NCBI RefSeq assembly: GCF_004023625.1
Contig: NZ_RPDJ01000044.1
Location: forward strand, 1-64,000
DNA from: Streptomyces cavernae
GTDB taxonomy: Bacteria; Actinomycetota; Actinomycetes; Streptomycetales; Streptomycetaceae
Direction: 5' to 3'
Length of the DNA: 64,000 nt
A program made the translations under genes and the position numbers. This document shows, one piece after another, positions 17,888 through 25,330 of the stretch. How positions within the stretch are numbered: the first letter of the stretch is position 1; the number at the start of each line of letters is the position of its first letter. Below the pieces are notes generated by a model. That model did no database searches, had not been told where the DNA came from, and saw only the letters and a list, made by a program, of their open reading frames with translations.

Positions 17888-18074
17888 TCCCCGTCATGTC
17901 CTTCGCGTCCCCGCAAGAGGGCCGCTGACCTCCGGGCCCGGCCCTGGCCACCCTGCGCGACACCACCAGCCCCGCTCGGCCGACCAGCACCTCACCGGTC
18001 GCACACCCCGCGCCTCGGGCTGACCCCGGGGCGCGCGATACGCCCGCCGCCCACCACAGGAGGAGACGGGGCCG

Positions 18075-18272
18075 ATGACCGCCGACACCGCCACCCGGTA
18101 CAAGAGCGCGTGCATCCTGTGCGAGAACAACCGCGGCATCCAGACCGACGCCCGCCGCTTCGCCAAGATCCGCGGCGCCGAGGAACACGTCGCCCCCGCC
18201 GGCTACACCCTGATCGGACGCACCGTGCTCGGCAGACAGGTTGTACAGCCGGAACCGCTGTTGCGGCGCTGA
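18075..18272 (+). pseudogene. Molybdopterin oxidoreductase, N-terminal fragment
   Basis: The 65-codon frame has its own AGGAGG and ATG and reads KSACILCENNRGIQTDARRF, AKIRGAEEHVAPAGYTL. This matches the start of formate-dehydrogenase-like molybdopterin enzymes (CILCxCNCGI, IRGDKxHPxSxGYTC), but the third and fourth cluster cysteines are lost and the frame stops after residue 65. The catalytic body is absent, so it is a truncated, degenerate copy. Confidence 0.65.
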
Positions 18273-18297
18273 GCGATGCCCCCGGCCGGCCCAGAGG

Positions 18298-19500
18298 TCA
18301 TCCAGTGCTCAGGCCCTGGGGTGCGGCCGGGGCCGGTTCGCGCACGGCCAGGTAGACCGCGTGCACCGCGAGCACGCGCTCGATCTCGTCGATGATCGGC
18401 GCGAAGAACTGCTGTCGATGGTCCGCGTCCGTCATCGAAGTGACCGCGAAGTACATGCTGCCGAACGCGGCGAGGAGTGTGGCGTTCCGCAACATCGCGA
18501 CGGGGATCACGGGGGAAAAGGCAGACATCTCTGGTTTTTCGCCGATCCACTGTTCCGCTGTCTCGGGCGTGACCACCAGCACGCCCAGGGCGAGGAAGAA
18601 GGTGAACAGCGTCAGGCCGACCACCGCTGCCTGCACGAGCTGGCGGCTGGCCAGCATCAGCAGCAGGTTGCGTTCCTGCCGTGGGGTCAGCGGCATTGCA
18701 GGCAGTTGACCCTCGGGCGCCAGCTGCTCGACCCGCACACCGGCCAAGGGAGTGCCCCGGCACGCCGCCGCGAGCGTGGGCCGGCTGAGGTCCTGCTCGA
18801 CCCGGCCGATCTCGTCACGCAGGCGGGCAGCGGCGGCAAGCACGGTGATCGCGGCGAACAGCACGACGACGAGCACGACCCGCCACCACGCCAGCCGGTT
18901 CATGGCCTGCCACAACTCGCCGGTGAAGAACAGGAACAGCGTGACGAAGAGCAACGGGGGCAGCGCCCGGCCCAGCAGGTGCACGCTGTTGCGCAGGTCG
19001 AAGACCGAGTGGCGGACCGCCCGACGCAGCAGCGTGCCGAGACCGTAGGTGGTGGCCAGAAGTGTGGCGACAAAGGTGGCGGCGAAGAAGATCACGAAAC
19101 CCAGCAGCCCGACCACGTTGCCGCCCGGCGGTGTGACGGCTCCGTCGACGGCGAGCTGCAACAGAGGTACTGCGACGGGCATCGTGGCGTACGCGGCGAG
19201 GAACGCGATGGCGGCCCTGCGCGAGAAACGGGGAAGCCGCCGGACGAGAACGGTACTTGTGCCCCACGCGGCCAGCGTCATCACGGCGACGCCACCGAGG
19301 AGGATCCACCCGTGCGAGCCTGCGGATCTGAGCGGGACGAGCCAGGCCAGGCTGGCCAGCGCCACGAAGGCCAGCGACGGCAGCATTCGGGGGAGCACAT
19401 GATCGACGAAGCCGTACCCCTCGATCATCGTGGGTGCACCTCGCCGGACAAGCCAACCTTCGGTTCGGCGTATCACCGCCTGCGGCACCGTGAACGGCAT
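18298..19500 (-). CDS. Polytopic membrane protein of unknown function
   Basis: The 400-residue product has about nine hydrophobic segments, for example LPSLAFVALASLAWLVPL, WILLGGVAVMTLAAWG, NVVGLLGFVIFFAATFVATL, WWRVVLVVVLFAAITVLAAA and LVQAAVVGLTLFTFFLALGV. A hydrophilic loop at about 235-295 (LRDEIGRVEQDLSRPTL, LTPRQERNLLLMLASRQ) interrupts them. No family is recognised. The start has only a weak Shine-Dalgarno sequence (GGTCAG). It lies alone between two decayed loci. Codon use is like the rest of the genome and the frame is open throughout, so it appears intact. Confidence 0.7.
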   Translation of the reverse strand: MPFTVPQAVIRRTEGWLVRRGAPTMIEGYGFVDHVLPRMLPSLAFVALASLAWLVPLRSAGSHGWILLGGVAVMTLAAWGTSTVLVRRLPRFSRRAAIAFLAAYATMPVAVPLLQLAVDGAVTPPGGNVVGLLGFVIFFAATFVATLLATTYGLGTLLRRAVRHSVFDLRNSVHLLGRALPPLLFVTLFLFFTGELWQAMNRLAWWRVVLVVVLFAAITVLAAAARLRDEIGRVEQDLSRPTLAAACRGTPLAGVRVEQLAPEGQLPAMPLTPRQERNLLLMLASRQLVQAAVVGLTLFTFFLALGVLVVTPETAEQWIGEKPEMSAFSPVIPVAMLRNATLLAAFGSMYFAVTSMTDADHRQQFFAPIIDEIERVLAVHAVYLAVREPAPAAPQGLSTG

Positions 19501-19626
19501 GACTGACCGGCCCTTTGCTCACTATGGATGAACGATCCGAACATCAACTCGACCGCACCTTATGCCAAGACTCGTGACCGACTGGGAGAGGCACCGGTTC
19601 GAGTCAGCGACGACTGGTACCTCGCG

Positions 19627-19899
19627 CTACGCGAAGCCGGCTTGGCTTATGTGGCGGCGCCGGCCTGGCGGGATGCCGCGCTTCTCCGTCAGCAGGTCGA
19701 GGATCTCCGCCAGGGTCCGGGCCGGGATGCGGTTGGCACGGGAGAGGCCGCTCCCGTCGTACATCTCGAAGTTCTCCAGCGACACTCCGTACCGCAGGCT
19801 CAGCACGTCCCGTACGACCGCCGTGCCGCCCTCGAACGTGGCGGGCTGCCCGGCGCGCAGCGCGGTCATCCGCAGCAGGGTCTCGGCGATGTTGTTGCA
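19627..19899 (-). pseudogene. D-Ala-D-Ala carboxypeptidase (peptidase S13), C-terminal fragment
   Basis: The minus strand reads NNIAETLLRMTALRAGQ then GVSLENFEMYDGSGLSRANR and IPARTLAEILDLL. This is the SxN box region and DGSGLSR stretch of DacB/PBP4-type enzymes. The Ser of the SxN motif, the catalytic SxxK part and the signal peptide are missing. The fragment stops abruptly at the junction with the LysR fragment at 19899, so the two were probably joined by deletion. Confidence 0.7.
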
Positions 19900-20231
19900 C
19901 CGAGAACCTCCTCTCCCTGCCCCACCTCATCGCGGGCACCGACCGGGTGGGTGTGCTCCCTGAGCGTGCCGCCCGTCCGGCTCCCTCCGGCAGCGGCAGG
20001 ACCGTCGTCGACCTGCCTTTCGGGGTGGGACCGCTGGTGGAATCACTGTTGTGGCACCCCCTGCACGAACGCGACCCCGCCCACATCTGGCTGCGCAAGA
20101 TCGCGGCCGAGGCCGGCCACCTCGTTGCCGTGAGCACGGCAGAGACCGACCCCCGCGACCTCAGCCGCAGAAGGAGTGCCGGAAATCGTGACCTGATCGA
20201 ACGATTCATTCACCGGACTAAGTCGCTATGA
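19899..20231 (+). pseudogene. LysR-family regulator, C-terminal fragment
   Basis: The frame reads TENLLSLPHLIAGTDRVGVL, PERAARPAPSG, then LVESLLWHPLHERDPAHIWL and RKIAAEAG, the typical end of a LysR substrate-binding domain. There is no helix-turn-helix part and no start; the frame enters directly from the S13 fragment. Its last codons run into the promoter of the next gene. Confidence 0.68.
20202..20225. promoter_or_regulatory. 24-bp TetR-box in the TetR promoter
   Basis: Read on the minus strand the half-sites are CGACTTAGTCC and TGAATGAATCG with 2 bp between, resembling the boxes at 16056 and 24566. It ends one base before the -10 element at 20227. Confidence 0.6.
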
Positions 20232-20232
20232 T
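20227..20232 (+). promoter_or_regulatory. -10 element of a probably leaderless TetR transcript
   Basis: TATGAT ends 6 bases before the ATG at 20239, and there is no Shine-Dalgarno sequence. Transcription would therefore start at or next to the A of ATG, giving a leaderless mRNA. Confidence 0.55.
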
Positions 20233-20238
20233 GTTTTC

Positions 20239-20862
20239 ATGGCTCATGTTTCTGCGGCAGAGCGCCGTCCTCAGCTGATCAAGGCCGCCATCGACCTCAT
20301 GACGAGGGAGGGTGTGGCTGCCGGAAGCACCCGTGCCATCGCAGCCGAGCTGGGCGTGGCCCAGGCAACGGTGCACTACACCTTCGGCACCAAGGAAGAT
20401 CTGTACCGGGCCGTCATGGAGCAGCTCACCCACGACCTGATCGCACAGGTCGAACTTGCGGCGCCCGCGGACGCCGGCTTCGAGGAGACGGTCGCGGCAC
20501 TCGCCGCCGCCCTGTGGCAGACCCTGCGCGAGCAACCGACCACCCACCAACTCCTCACCGAACTGTCCATGTTCGCGCTCCGGACACCACGGCTGCAGGA
20601 GACCCTCGAGAGCCACTACCGCGAGGTGACGGCCGTGACGACGAAGCTGGTGACCGAGGCGGCGGAGCGCACCGGTCACCGGCTCGCCCAGCCGGCGGAG
20701 ACCCTCGCCCGGTTCTTCCTGGCCGGCTTCGACGGCCTCTCGGTGCAGCATCTCTCGCTGCCCGACGAGGAGGCCGAGTTGACCGGTCTGCAGGCCCTGG
20801 TCGCCGCTGTCGTCGCTCTCGCCGGAGGCCGAATGGAGCTCGTGACCCTGCCGACGAGCTGA
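20239..20862 (+). CDS. TetR family regulator, candidate repressor of the CYP102 and MFS genes
   Basis: The 207-residue protein begins MAHVSAAERRPQLIKAAIDL, followed by GSTRAIAAELGVAQATVHYT and FGTKEDLYRAVMEQL, a standard TetR helix-turn-helix. The C-terminal half (TVAALAAALWQTLREQPTTH, LARFFLAGFDGLSVQHLSLP) is a TetR_C-type ligand pocket. It lacks a ribosome binding site and is probably leaderless. The 24-bp box overlapping its promoter also occurs twice before the CYP102 gene and once before the MFS gene, a layout like Bacillus BM3R1, which represses CYP102 and is released by fatty acids. The role is inferred from box sharing and position. Confidence 0.85.
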   Translation: MAHVSAAERRPQLIKAAIDLMTREGVAAGSTRAIAAELGVAQATVHYTFGTKEDLYRAVMEQLTHDLIAQVELAAPADAGFEETVAALAAALWQTLREQPTTHQLLTELSMFALRTPRLQETLESHYREVTAVTTKLVTEAAERTGHRLAQPAETLARFFLAGFDGLSVQHLSLPDEEAELTGLQALVAAVVALAGGRMELVTLPTS

Positions 20863-21292
20863 CAGCAGGGCGGATCAGGCCGGCCTCGCCCTTGTCGCCG
20901 TTACCCAGCGATGAGCCGCGGACGTCGGCCGGCCGGAAGGTGCCCGATCCGCGGTGAAGGGCCGGTCGTAGACCTCCGGGTTCCGGCGGCGTCATCTCTT
21001 CGCCGGAGTTCGCCCCGCCGTTGCCGAGGGTGACTCCGGCGATGAGTGCGACCGCCACGCAGAAGGTCAGGGCGGAGCCGCTTCGTACGTTCACCGGTCG
21101 CTTCTCTGCGGGGAGTTGGGAACGGCCACCGGTCCTCGGCAGTGCGAGTTCAGAAGGGGTGGGACAGGACAGCGGGACACGCCGAAGGAGACAGGGCCAC
21201 GGACGTTGGGGGGAGTGGGTGTCCGTGACCCTGTCGGTCTGTGGAGTCGGCGGGGCGGGCGGTGGGTGCCGGCCACGCACCGGGGAAGGTGG
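20863..21292. other. Intergenic region between convergent TetR and CYP102 genes
   Basis: This region of 430 bases has no supported gene and holds the terminator at 21191-21234. A minus-strand frame with a hydrophobic run (SALTFCVAVALIAGVTLG) crosses it but continues antisense into the TetR gene and has no ribosome binding site. Confidence 0.5.
21191..21234. terminator. Hairpin terminator of the CYP102 gene
   Basis: ACAGGGCCACGGAC pairs with GTCCGTGACCCTGT (13 of 14 positions) around a 16-base loop, about 60 bases beyond the CYP102 stop. Confidence 0.7.
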
Positions 21293-24200
21293 TCAGCCGG
21301 CCCAGACGTCTTCCACGTAGTGGCCGGACTCGGTCAGGGCGGCCAGCCAGGCGGTGGCCTCGTCGTCGCCCGCGCCCGTGCCGTCGCGGTAGATCTTCAT
21401 GAACGCCTCCCGCACCGCGGGGGCCATTCGGCGGCCGTCTCCGCAGATGTAGACGCGCCCGCCTGCCTCCAGTACGGCCCAGACCTCGTCGCTCTCCTTG
21501 GCGATGCGGTCCTGGACGAAGCGGGCCCCGTCCTCGGGTGCGCAGGAGAAGGTGGGCCGCATGCTGACGGCTCCGGCTGCCTCGGCCGCCGCGAACTCTT
21601 CGCGGTGGAGGTAGTCGACGTCGGGGTGATCGCAGCCGAAGTAGCACAGCAGCGTTCCGGTCGACCGGGTGTGGTGGCGGTCGAGGACGGCGCCGCGGAA
21701 GGGCGCGAGGCCGGTGCCCGCGCTGACCAGGATCACCGGCACCGACTCGTCCTGCGGCAGGCGGAAGGCCTCACTGCAGGGCAGCACCCTGGCCTGGAGG
21801 GTGTCGCCGGCATGCACGGTCTGGAGGTGGTGGGAGGCGATGCCGTGGAAGGTGCCTTCGCCGCCGCGGTGGGGCGCGGCGAGCAGCGACACCATCAGGT
21901 CGACCTCGCCGGGTGCCGCTTCGGCGGACGAGGAGATCGAGTAGTGGCGCGGGCGCAGGACGGGCAGCAGTTCCAGGAAGCGTTCGAAGGGCAGCTCGCA
22001 GGCGCGGTAGCGCTCCAGCAGGTCCAGGACGCTGTGTCCTGCGGTGGTCACCTGCTCGCGGAAGGCCTCCGGACCCGCCGCCGCGAGTTCGGCCAAAGGC
22101 CGCTTCTCGGGCGGGCAGGCGGTGTGCTCGGCGAGCACGGCGACCTGCTCCTGGGTGGCGACGTCCTGCAGTTCCACGAAGTCGGTCAGCAGGCGGCGCA
22201 CGGTCAGCGGCCGGTCGACGGGCAGGGCGCCCCGGCTGCGGCGACGGGCGCGCAGTCGCACGGTGCGGTCCAGGTCGAGGCCGAAGCGGTCGGCCACCCG
22301 CCGTACGAGTGCGTCCGGGTTGCTCGGCAGGACGGCGAGGTGGTCGCCGGTGCGGTAGGTGACGCCCTCGGGCAGCCGCAGCCTCAGGAATCGCTTGGAG
22401 CGGCCCAACCCGTGGTCCATGTCGACCAGTTCGTACGCGTCGAGCACCTCCATCGGCTGCACGCCGTGTCGTGCCGCGAGACCGCCGATGACCGAGTCGG
22501 TCGCGTCCTCCAACTCGTACAGTCCCGTCTCCTGGTCGGCGGCCGGCTCCGCCTCCCCCGCTTCTGCGGCGGCTCCGTACCGCTCCAGCAGGGCGGTCCA
22601 CAGGTCGCCGGTCCACCGCTCCACCGTGCCGGCGAAGTCACCGGCGGCGTCCGCGGCGCCGCGCTCCAGCAGTGAGGTGGCGCCCGCGGCGGCGAGCCGC
22701 TCGTCGATGAGGGTGGGGACGCGCTGGTAGGTGGCGGCCCAGTTGCGGTCGCCGACACCCAGCACGGCGTACTGGACGCCTTCGAGCGAACCGGGCTCGA
22801 GTCCCTCCAGCCACGCGACGAACTCCGTGGCGTCATCCGTGGGCCTGCCGTTGTAGGAGGCGGCCACGATCACCACCGGCCCGTCACCCGCGGAAAGTTT
22901 GCCCACGGCGTCGTCGAGGGGAGCGACGGACGGGACGAAGCCGCGCTCGTCGCCGTCCGAAGCGAGGTCGCGGGCGATGCCCGCGCAGGTGCCCAGGTTG
23001 GAGCCGTGCAGCAGGGTCAGCGCGGTCCCGGTGGCGCGCCGGACGGCGGGCCGGTTCTGGCCGGCGGGGGCGTTGCCCGCGGTGAGGGCCGTGGCGGTGG
23101 GCAGGCGGCGCTCGCCGCTGGTGCGCCGGGCGAGGTTCAGGGTGAACTGGTCGGGCTTGATGGTGAGCGTCTGCTTGATCTTCAGCTGGTAGTTGGTGTG
23201 GTCGATCAGGCGGTAGCGGTGGATCACCAGCGCGAGGACCAGCGTCGCCTCGTGCAGTGCGAACTGGCGGCCGATGCAGGCGCGTTCGCCGCTACCGAAC
23301 GGCTTGAACAGGTGGACCGGGCGCTCCTCCTCCTGCTCGGGCAGGAACCGGTCGGGGTCGAACAGCTCGACGTTCTCGCCCCAGGCGGGGTCGCGGTGCA
23401 GCTGCGGGATGAGGATCTGGATCGACTCGCCCTTGCGCACGGCGTACTTCCCGCCGATGACCGTGTCCTCAAGCGGCTCCACCGCGTACGCGGGCGCCGT
23501 CGGCCACAGCCGCAGACTCTCGTTGAGCACCTGGCGGATGTACGTCAGCTTGCCGATGTCCCCGTAGCCCGGCTCGGGGGCGTCCGAGTCCCCCCACAGC
23601 ACGTCGACCTCGGCCTGAGCGCGGGCCAGCACCTCGGGATGCTTGGTCAGGTAATGCAGGGCGAACGACAGCGCCCCGCTGGTGGTCTCATGCCCGGCGA
23701 TGAGGAACGTGATCACCTGGTAGCGGATGTTGACGTCGTCCAGGGGCTCGCCCGTCACCGGGTCAGCGGTGTGCAGCATCCGCCCGAGCAGATCATCGGT
23801 GTTCCGGTCACCGGACGCCCGGCGCTGCCGGATCACATCGTCGACCAGATCCTCCATCAGCGTGACGTCCTCACGGAACTGCTCGGCCTGCTTCCACTTG
23901 AACAGCTCCGTGCCGGGGATGGACTCCCCCTTGTCCTGGAGGAACCCGAGCGCCCGCGACAACGCGACGATGAAGGGATGCGGCTCCTCACGAGCGAACG
24001 ACTCGAAGTCGTAGCCGAAACCGCACAGACCGATCGTGTCGAGCGTCAGCCGCGTCATGTCGTCGGCCACGTCAACGGGCACCGCACCCGCCGCCCGGTC
24101 CCACTTCCCGATCAGCTCCCGGGCCACCTGGAGCATCGTCGCGTGATAGCCGCGCATCGCGCCCAGCGAGAACGCCGGCATCAGCACATCGTGCGCCTTG

Positions 24201-24514
24201 CGCCAGTTGGGCTCGTCGTTGAACGCGGTGAACAACCCGTCCCCGCTGATCTCCCGGATGTTCACAAGATCGGAGTGCACGCTCTTGCGGAACCGGCTCT
24301 CGTCCGCCAGCTCCGTGACCAGGTCCAGGCCGGAGGCCCACTTGATCTCGTGGCCGAAGACGCGGAGCTTGAACAGCGGCCCCAGCTCCCTGGCCTCCTT
24401 CATCATGTAGAGCAGGCCGTCGGCACCACCGGGAATGTCGAACGCGTGGCCGACCAGGGGCAGGGCGGGACGCTCGGGGATCGGCTCGGTTCCGCGCAGG
24501 GCCTCGTGAGTCAT
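21293..24514 (-). CDS. CYP102-family self-sufficient P450 (P450-NADPH reductase fusion, BM3-like)
   Basis: The 1073-residue fusion oxidises long-chain fatty acids or similar chains using NADPH in one polypeptide. The P450 part (1-460) shows the I-helix AGHETTS at 273-279, ESLR at 332-335 and the heme loop FGSGERACIG with Cys413. A linker leads to an FMN domain from about 490 (LLHGSNLGTCAG, VVIVAASYNGRPTDDA), then FAD/NADPH domains (RHYSISSS, LVSAGTGLAPFRG, VYICGDGRRMAP). Compared with Bacillus BM3, the substrate-carboxylate pair Arg47/Tyr51 is replaced by His/Trp (GHEIKWAS), while the Phe87 equivalent is kept (GDGLF). So substrate choice probably differs. The start has AAAGG upstream. Two 24-bp boxes cover its promoter. 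Confidence 0.93.
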   Translation of the reverse strand: MTHEALRGTEPIPERPALPLVGHAFDIPGGADGLLYMMKEARELGPLFKLRVFGHEIKWASGLDLVTELADESRFRKSVHSDLVNIREISGDGLFTAFNDEPNWRKAHDVLMPAFSLGAMRGYHATMLQVARELIGKWDRAAGAVPVDVADDMTRLTLDTIGLCGFGYDFESFAREEPHPFIVALSRALGFLQDKGESIPGTELFKWKQAEQFREDVTLMEDLVDDVIRQRRASGDRNTDDLLGRMLHTADPVTGEPLDDVNIRYQVITFLIAGHETTSGALSFALHYLTKHPEVLARAQAEVDVLWGDSDAPEPGYGDIGKLTYIRQVLNESLRLWPTAPAYAVEPLEDTVIGGKYAVRKGESIQILIPQLHRDPAWGENVELFDPDRFLPEQEEERPVHLFKPFGSGERACIGRQFALHEATLVLALVIHRYRLIDHTNYQLKIKQTLTIKPDQFTLNLARRTSGERRLPTATALTAGNAPAGQNRPAVRRATGTALTLLHGSNLGTCAGIARDLASDGDERGFVPSVAPLDDAVGKLSAGDGPVVIVAASYNGRPTDDATEFVAWLEGLEPGSLEGVQYAVLGVGDRNWAATYQRVPTLIDERLAAAGATSLLERGAADAAGDFAGTVERWTGDLWTALLERYGAAAEAGEAEPAADQETGLYELEDATDSVIGGLAARHGVQPMEVLDAYELVDMDHGLGRSKRFLRLRLPEGVTYRTGDHLAVLPSNPDALVRRVADRFGLDLDRTVRLRARRRSRGALPVDRPLTVRRLLTDFVELQDVATQEQVAVLAEHTACPPEKRPLAELAAAGPEAFREQVTTAGHSVLDLLERYRACELPFERFLELLPVLRPRHYSISSSAEAAPGEVDLMVSLLAAPHRGGEGTFHGIASHHLQTVHAGDTLQARVLPCSEAFRLPQDESVPVILVSAGTGLAPFRGAVLDRHHTRSTGTLLCYFGCDHPDVDYLHREEFAAAEAAGAVSMRPTFSCAPEDGARFVQDRIAKESDEVWAVLEAGGRVYICGDGRRMAPAVREAFMKIYRDGTGAGDDEATAWLAALTESGHYVEDVWAG

Positions 24515-24555
24515 GAGCTTGCCTTTCGATGCGGCGCAGGCTGTCTCTAGCCAGA

Positions 24556-24584
24556 ACCATACAAGCGACTTTGTCGCTCGACAA
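24556..24584 (-). promoter_or_regulatory. Promoter of the CYP102 gene
   Basis: On the minus strand, TTGTCG (-35, 24579-24584) and TATGGT (-10, 24556-24561) are separated by exactly 17 bp and sit 42 bases upstream of the ATG. The 24-bp box at 24566-24589 covers the spacer and the -35 element, the expected position for repression. Confidence 0.6.
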
Positions 24585-24589
24585 TATCG
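24566..24589. promoter_or_regulatory. 24-bp TetR-box 1 of the CYP102 promoter
   Basis: Half-sites CGACTTTGTCG and CGACAATATCG are separated by 2 bp. It overlaps the -35 element and spacer of the CYP102 promoter. Confidence 0.7.
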
Positions 24590-24591
24590 AT

Positions 24592-24615
24592 CGATTGTGT
24601 TGGCTGACACAGTCG
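24592..24615. promoter_or_regulatory. 24-bp TetR-box 2 of the CYP102 promoter
   Basis: Half-sites CGATTGTGTTG and TGACACAGTCG are separated by 2 bp and lie 26 bp from box 1 centre to centre. It is a weaker match to the shared pattern CGAYTKTGTYG-2-YGACAMWRTCG. Confidence 0.6.
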
Positions 24616-24834
24616 ATTGACGGAACCTGTGAAGGCGGCCTGTAAACCTCAGGGACGAAGGCCCGGGATACGCCGACCCACCGGCCCGACACATGACTGG
24701 GGTGAGGACAAACCGGATCGGGTCGCCGAAGCCTGCCGGAGCCAAGGAACAGTCGGCGCCGTCACGCGCGAAGCTCGGCAGCGCGTACCGCCCCTCCTCG
24801 ACGGGGGAGACCGAGCCCGTGGGGCCCGTCAGCA

Positions 24835-25200
24835 GCCGACCTCGCCGCGATCGACCTCGAGGGCGAGCCTGAGGACATCGGGACGCTGGTGGCCGCGAAC
24901 TTCTTCGACGGCTTCCACACGGTCGGCGTGGCGATCGTGAACGTCGTCTACCGTTTGCTGATCGATGAGGCGGCGCATGCGCAGGTCCGGGCCGACCAGT
25001 CGCTGGTCACCAACGCGTTCTTCGAGGGCACCCGTCTGGAATCGCCGCTGATGTTCAGCCAGCGGCTGGCCCTGCAGGATGTCGAGCACCAGGGCGTGTT
25101 CATCCCCGCCGGCACGCCGGTCGTCATGGTCTGGGCGGCGGCAAAGTGGCTGCGCACCGCGACGGGGCAGGCCTTCCTCCGACAGCACTCATCGACCTGA
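24835..25200 (+). pseudogene. Cytochrome P450 fragment (I-helix to K'-region)
   Basis: The frame reads ADLAAIDLEGEPEDIGTLVA, GVAIVNVVYRLLIDEAAHAQ, LVTNAFFEGTRLESPLMFSQ and GVFIPAGTPVVMVWAAA. This is the middle of a bacterial P450 with the EGTR (ExxR) helix and the following sheet. It then runs out of register (KWLRTATGQ) and stops. The heme-Cys loop and the N-terminal half are gone, so it cannot be functional. It is not a copy of the adjacent CYP102 P450 domain. Confidence 0.68.
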
Positions 25201-25284
25201 AGCTCACGCTCCGGCCTCGGGGCGCGGGCCGGGTGGGGATCCGCCGTCGTGGTGGCCGACGCTCCGACAGCGCCGACAAGTGGG

Positions 25285-25307
25285 GCCCCCGCGAGGACCG
25301 CGGGGGC
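25285..25307. terminator. Hairpin terminator of the pnt operon
   Basis: GCCCCCGCG pairs perfectly with CGCGGGGGC around a 5-base loop, 24 bases beyond the pntB stop on the minus strand. Confidence 0.65.
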
Positions 25308-25330
25308 ACCACCACGGTGGGTACCGGGGG

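Noticed and set aside
19580..19620. A tRNA remnant (GGTTCGAGTC resembles a T-loop)
   Set aside because: No cloverleaf can be formed; acceptor and anticodon stems are absent.
20863..21280. A minus-strand secreted protein gene (hydrophobic run SALTFCVAVALIAGVTLG)
   Set aside because: There is no ribosome binding site, the frame continues antisense into the TetR gene, and it contains the terminator hairpin at 21191-21234.
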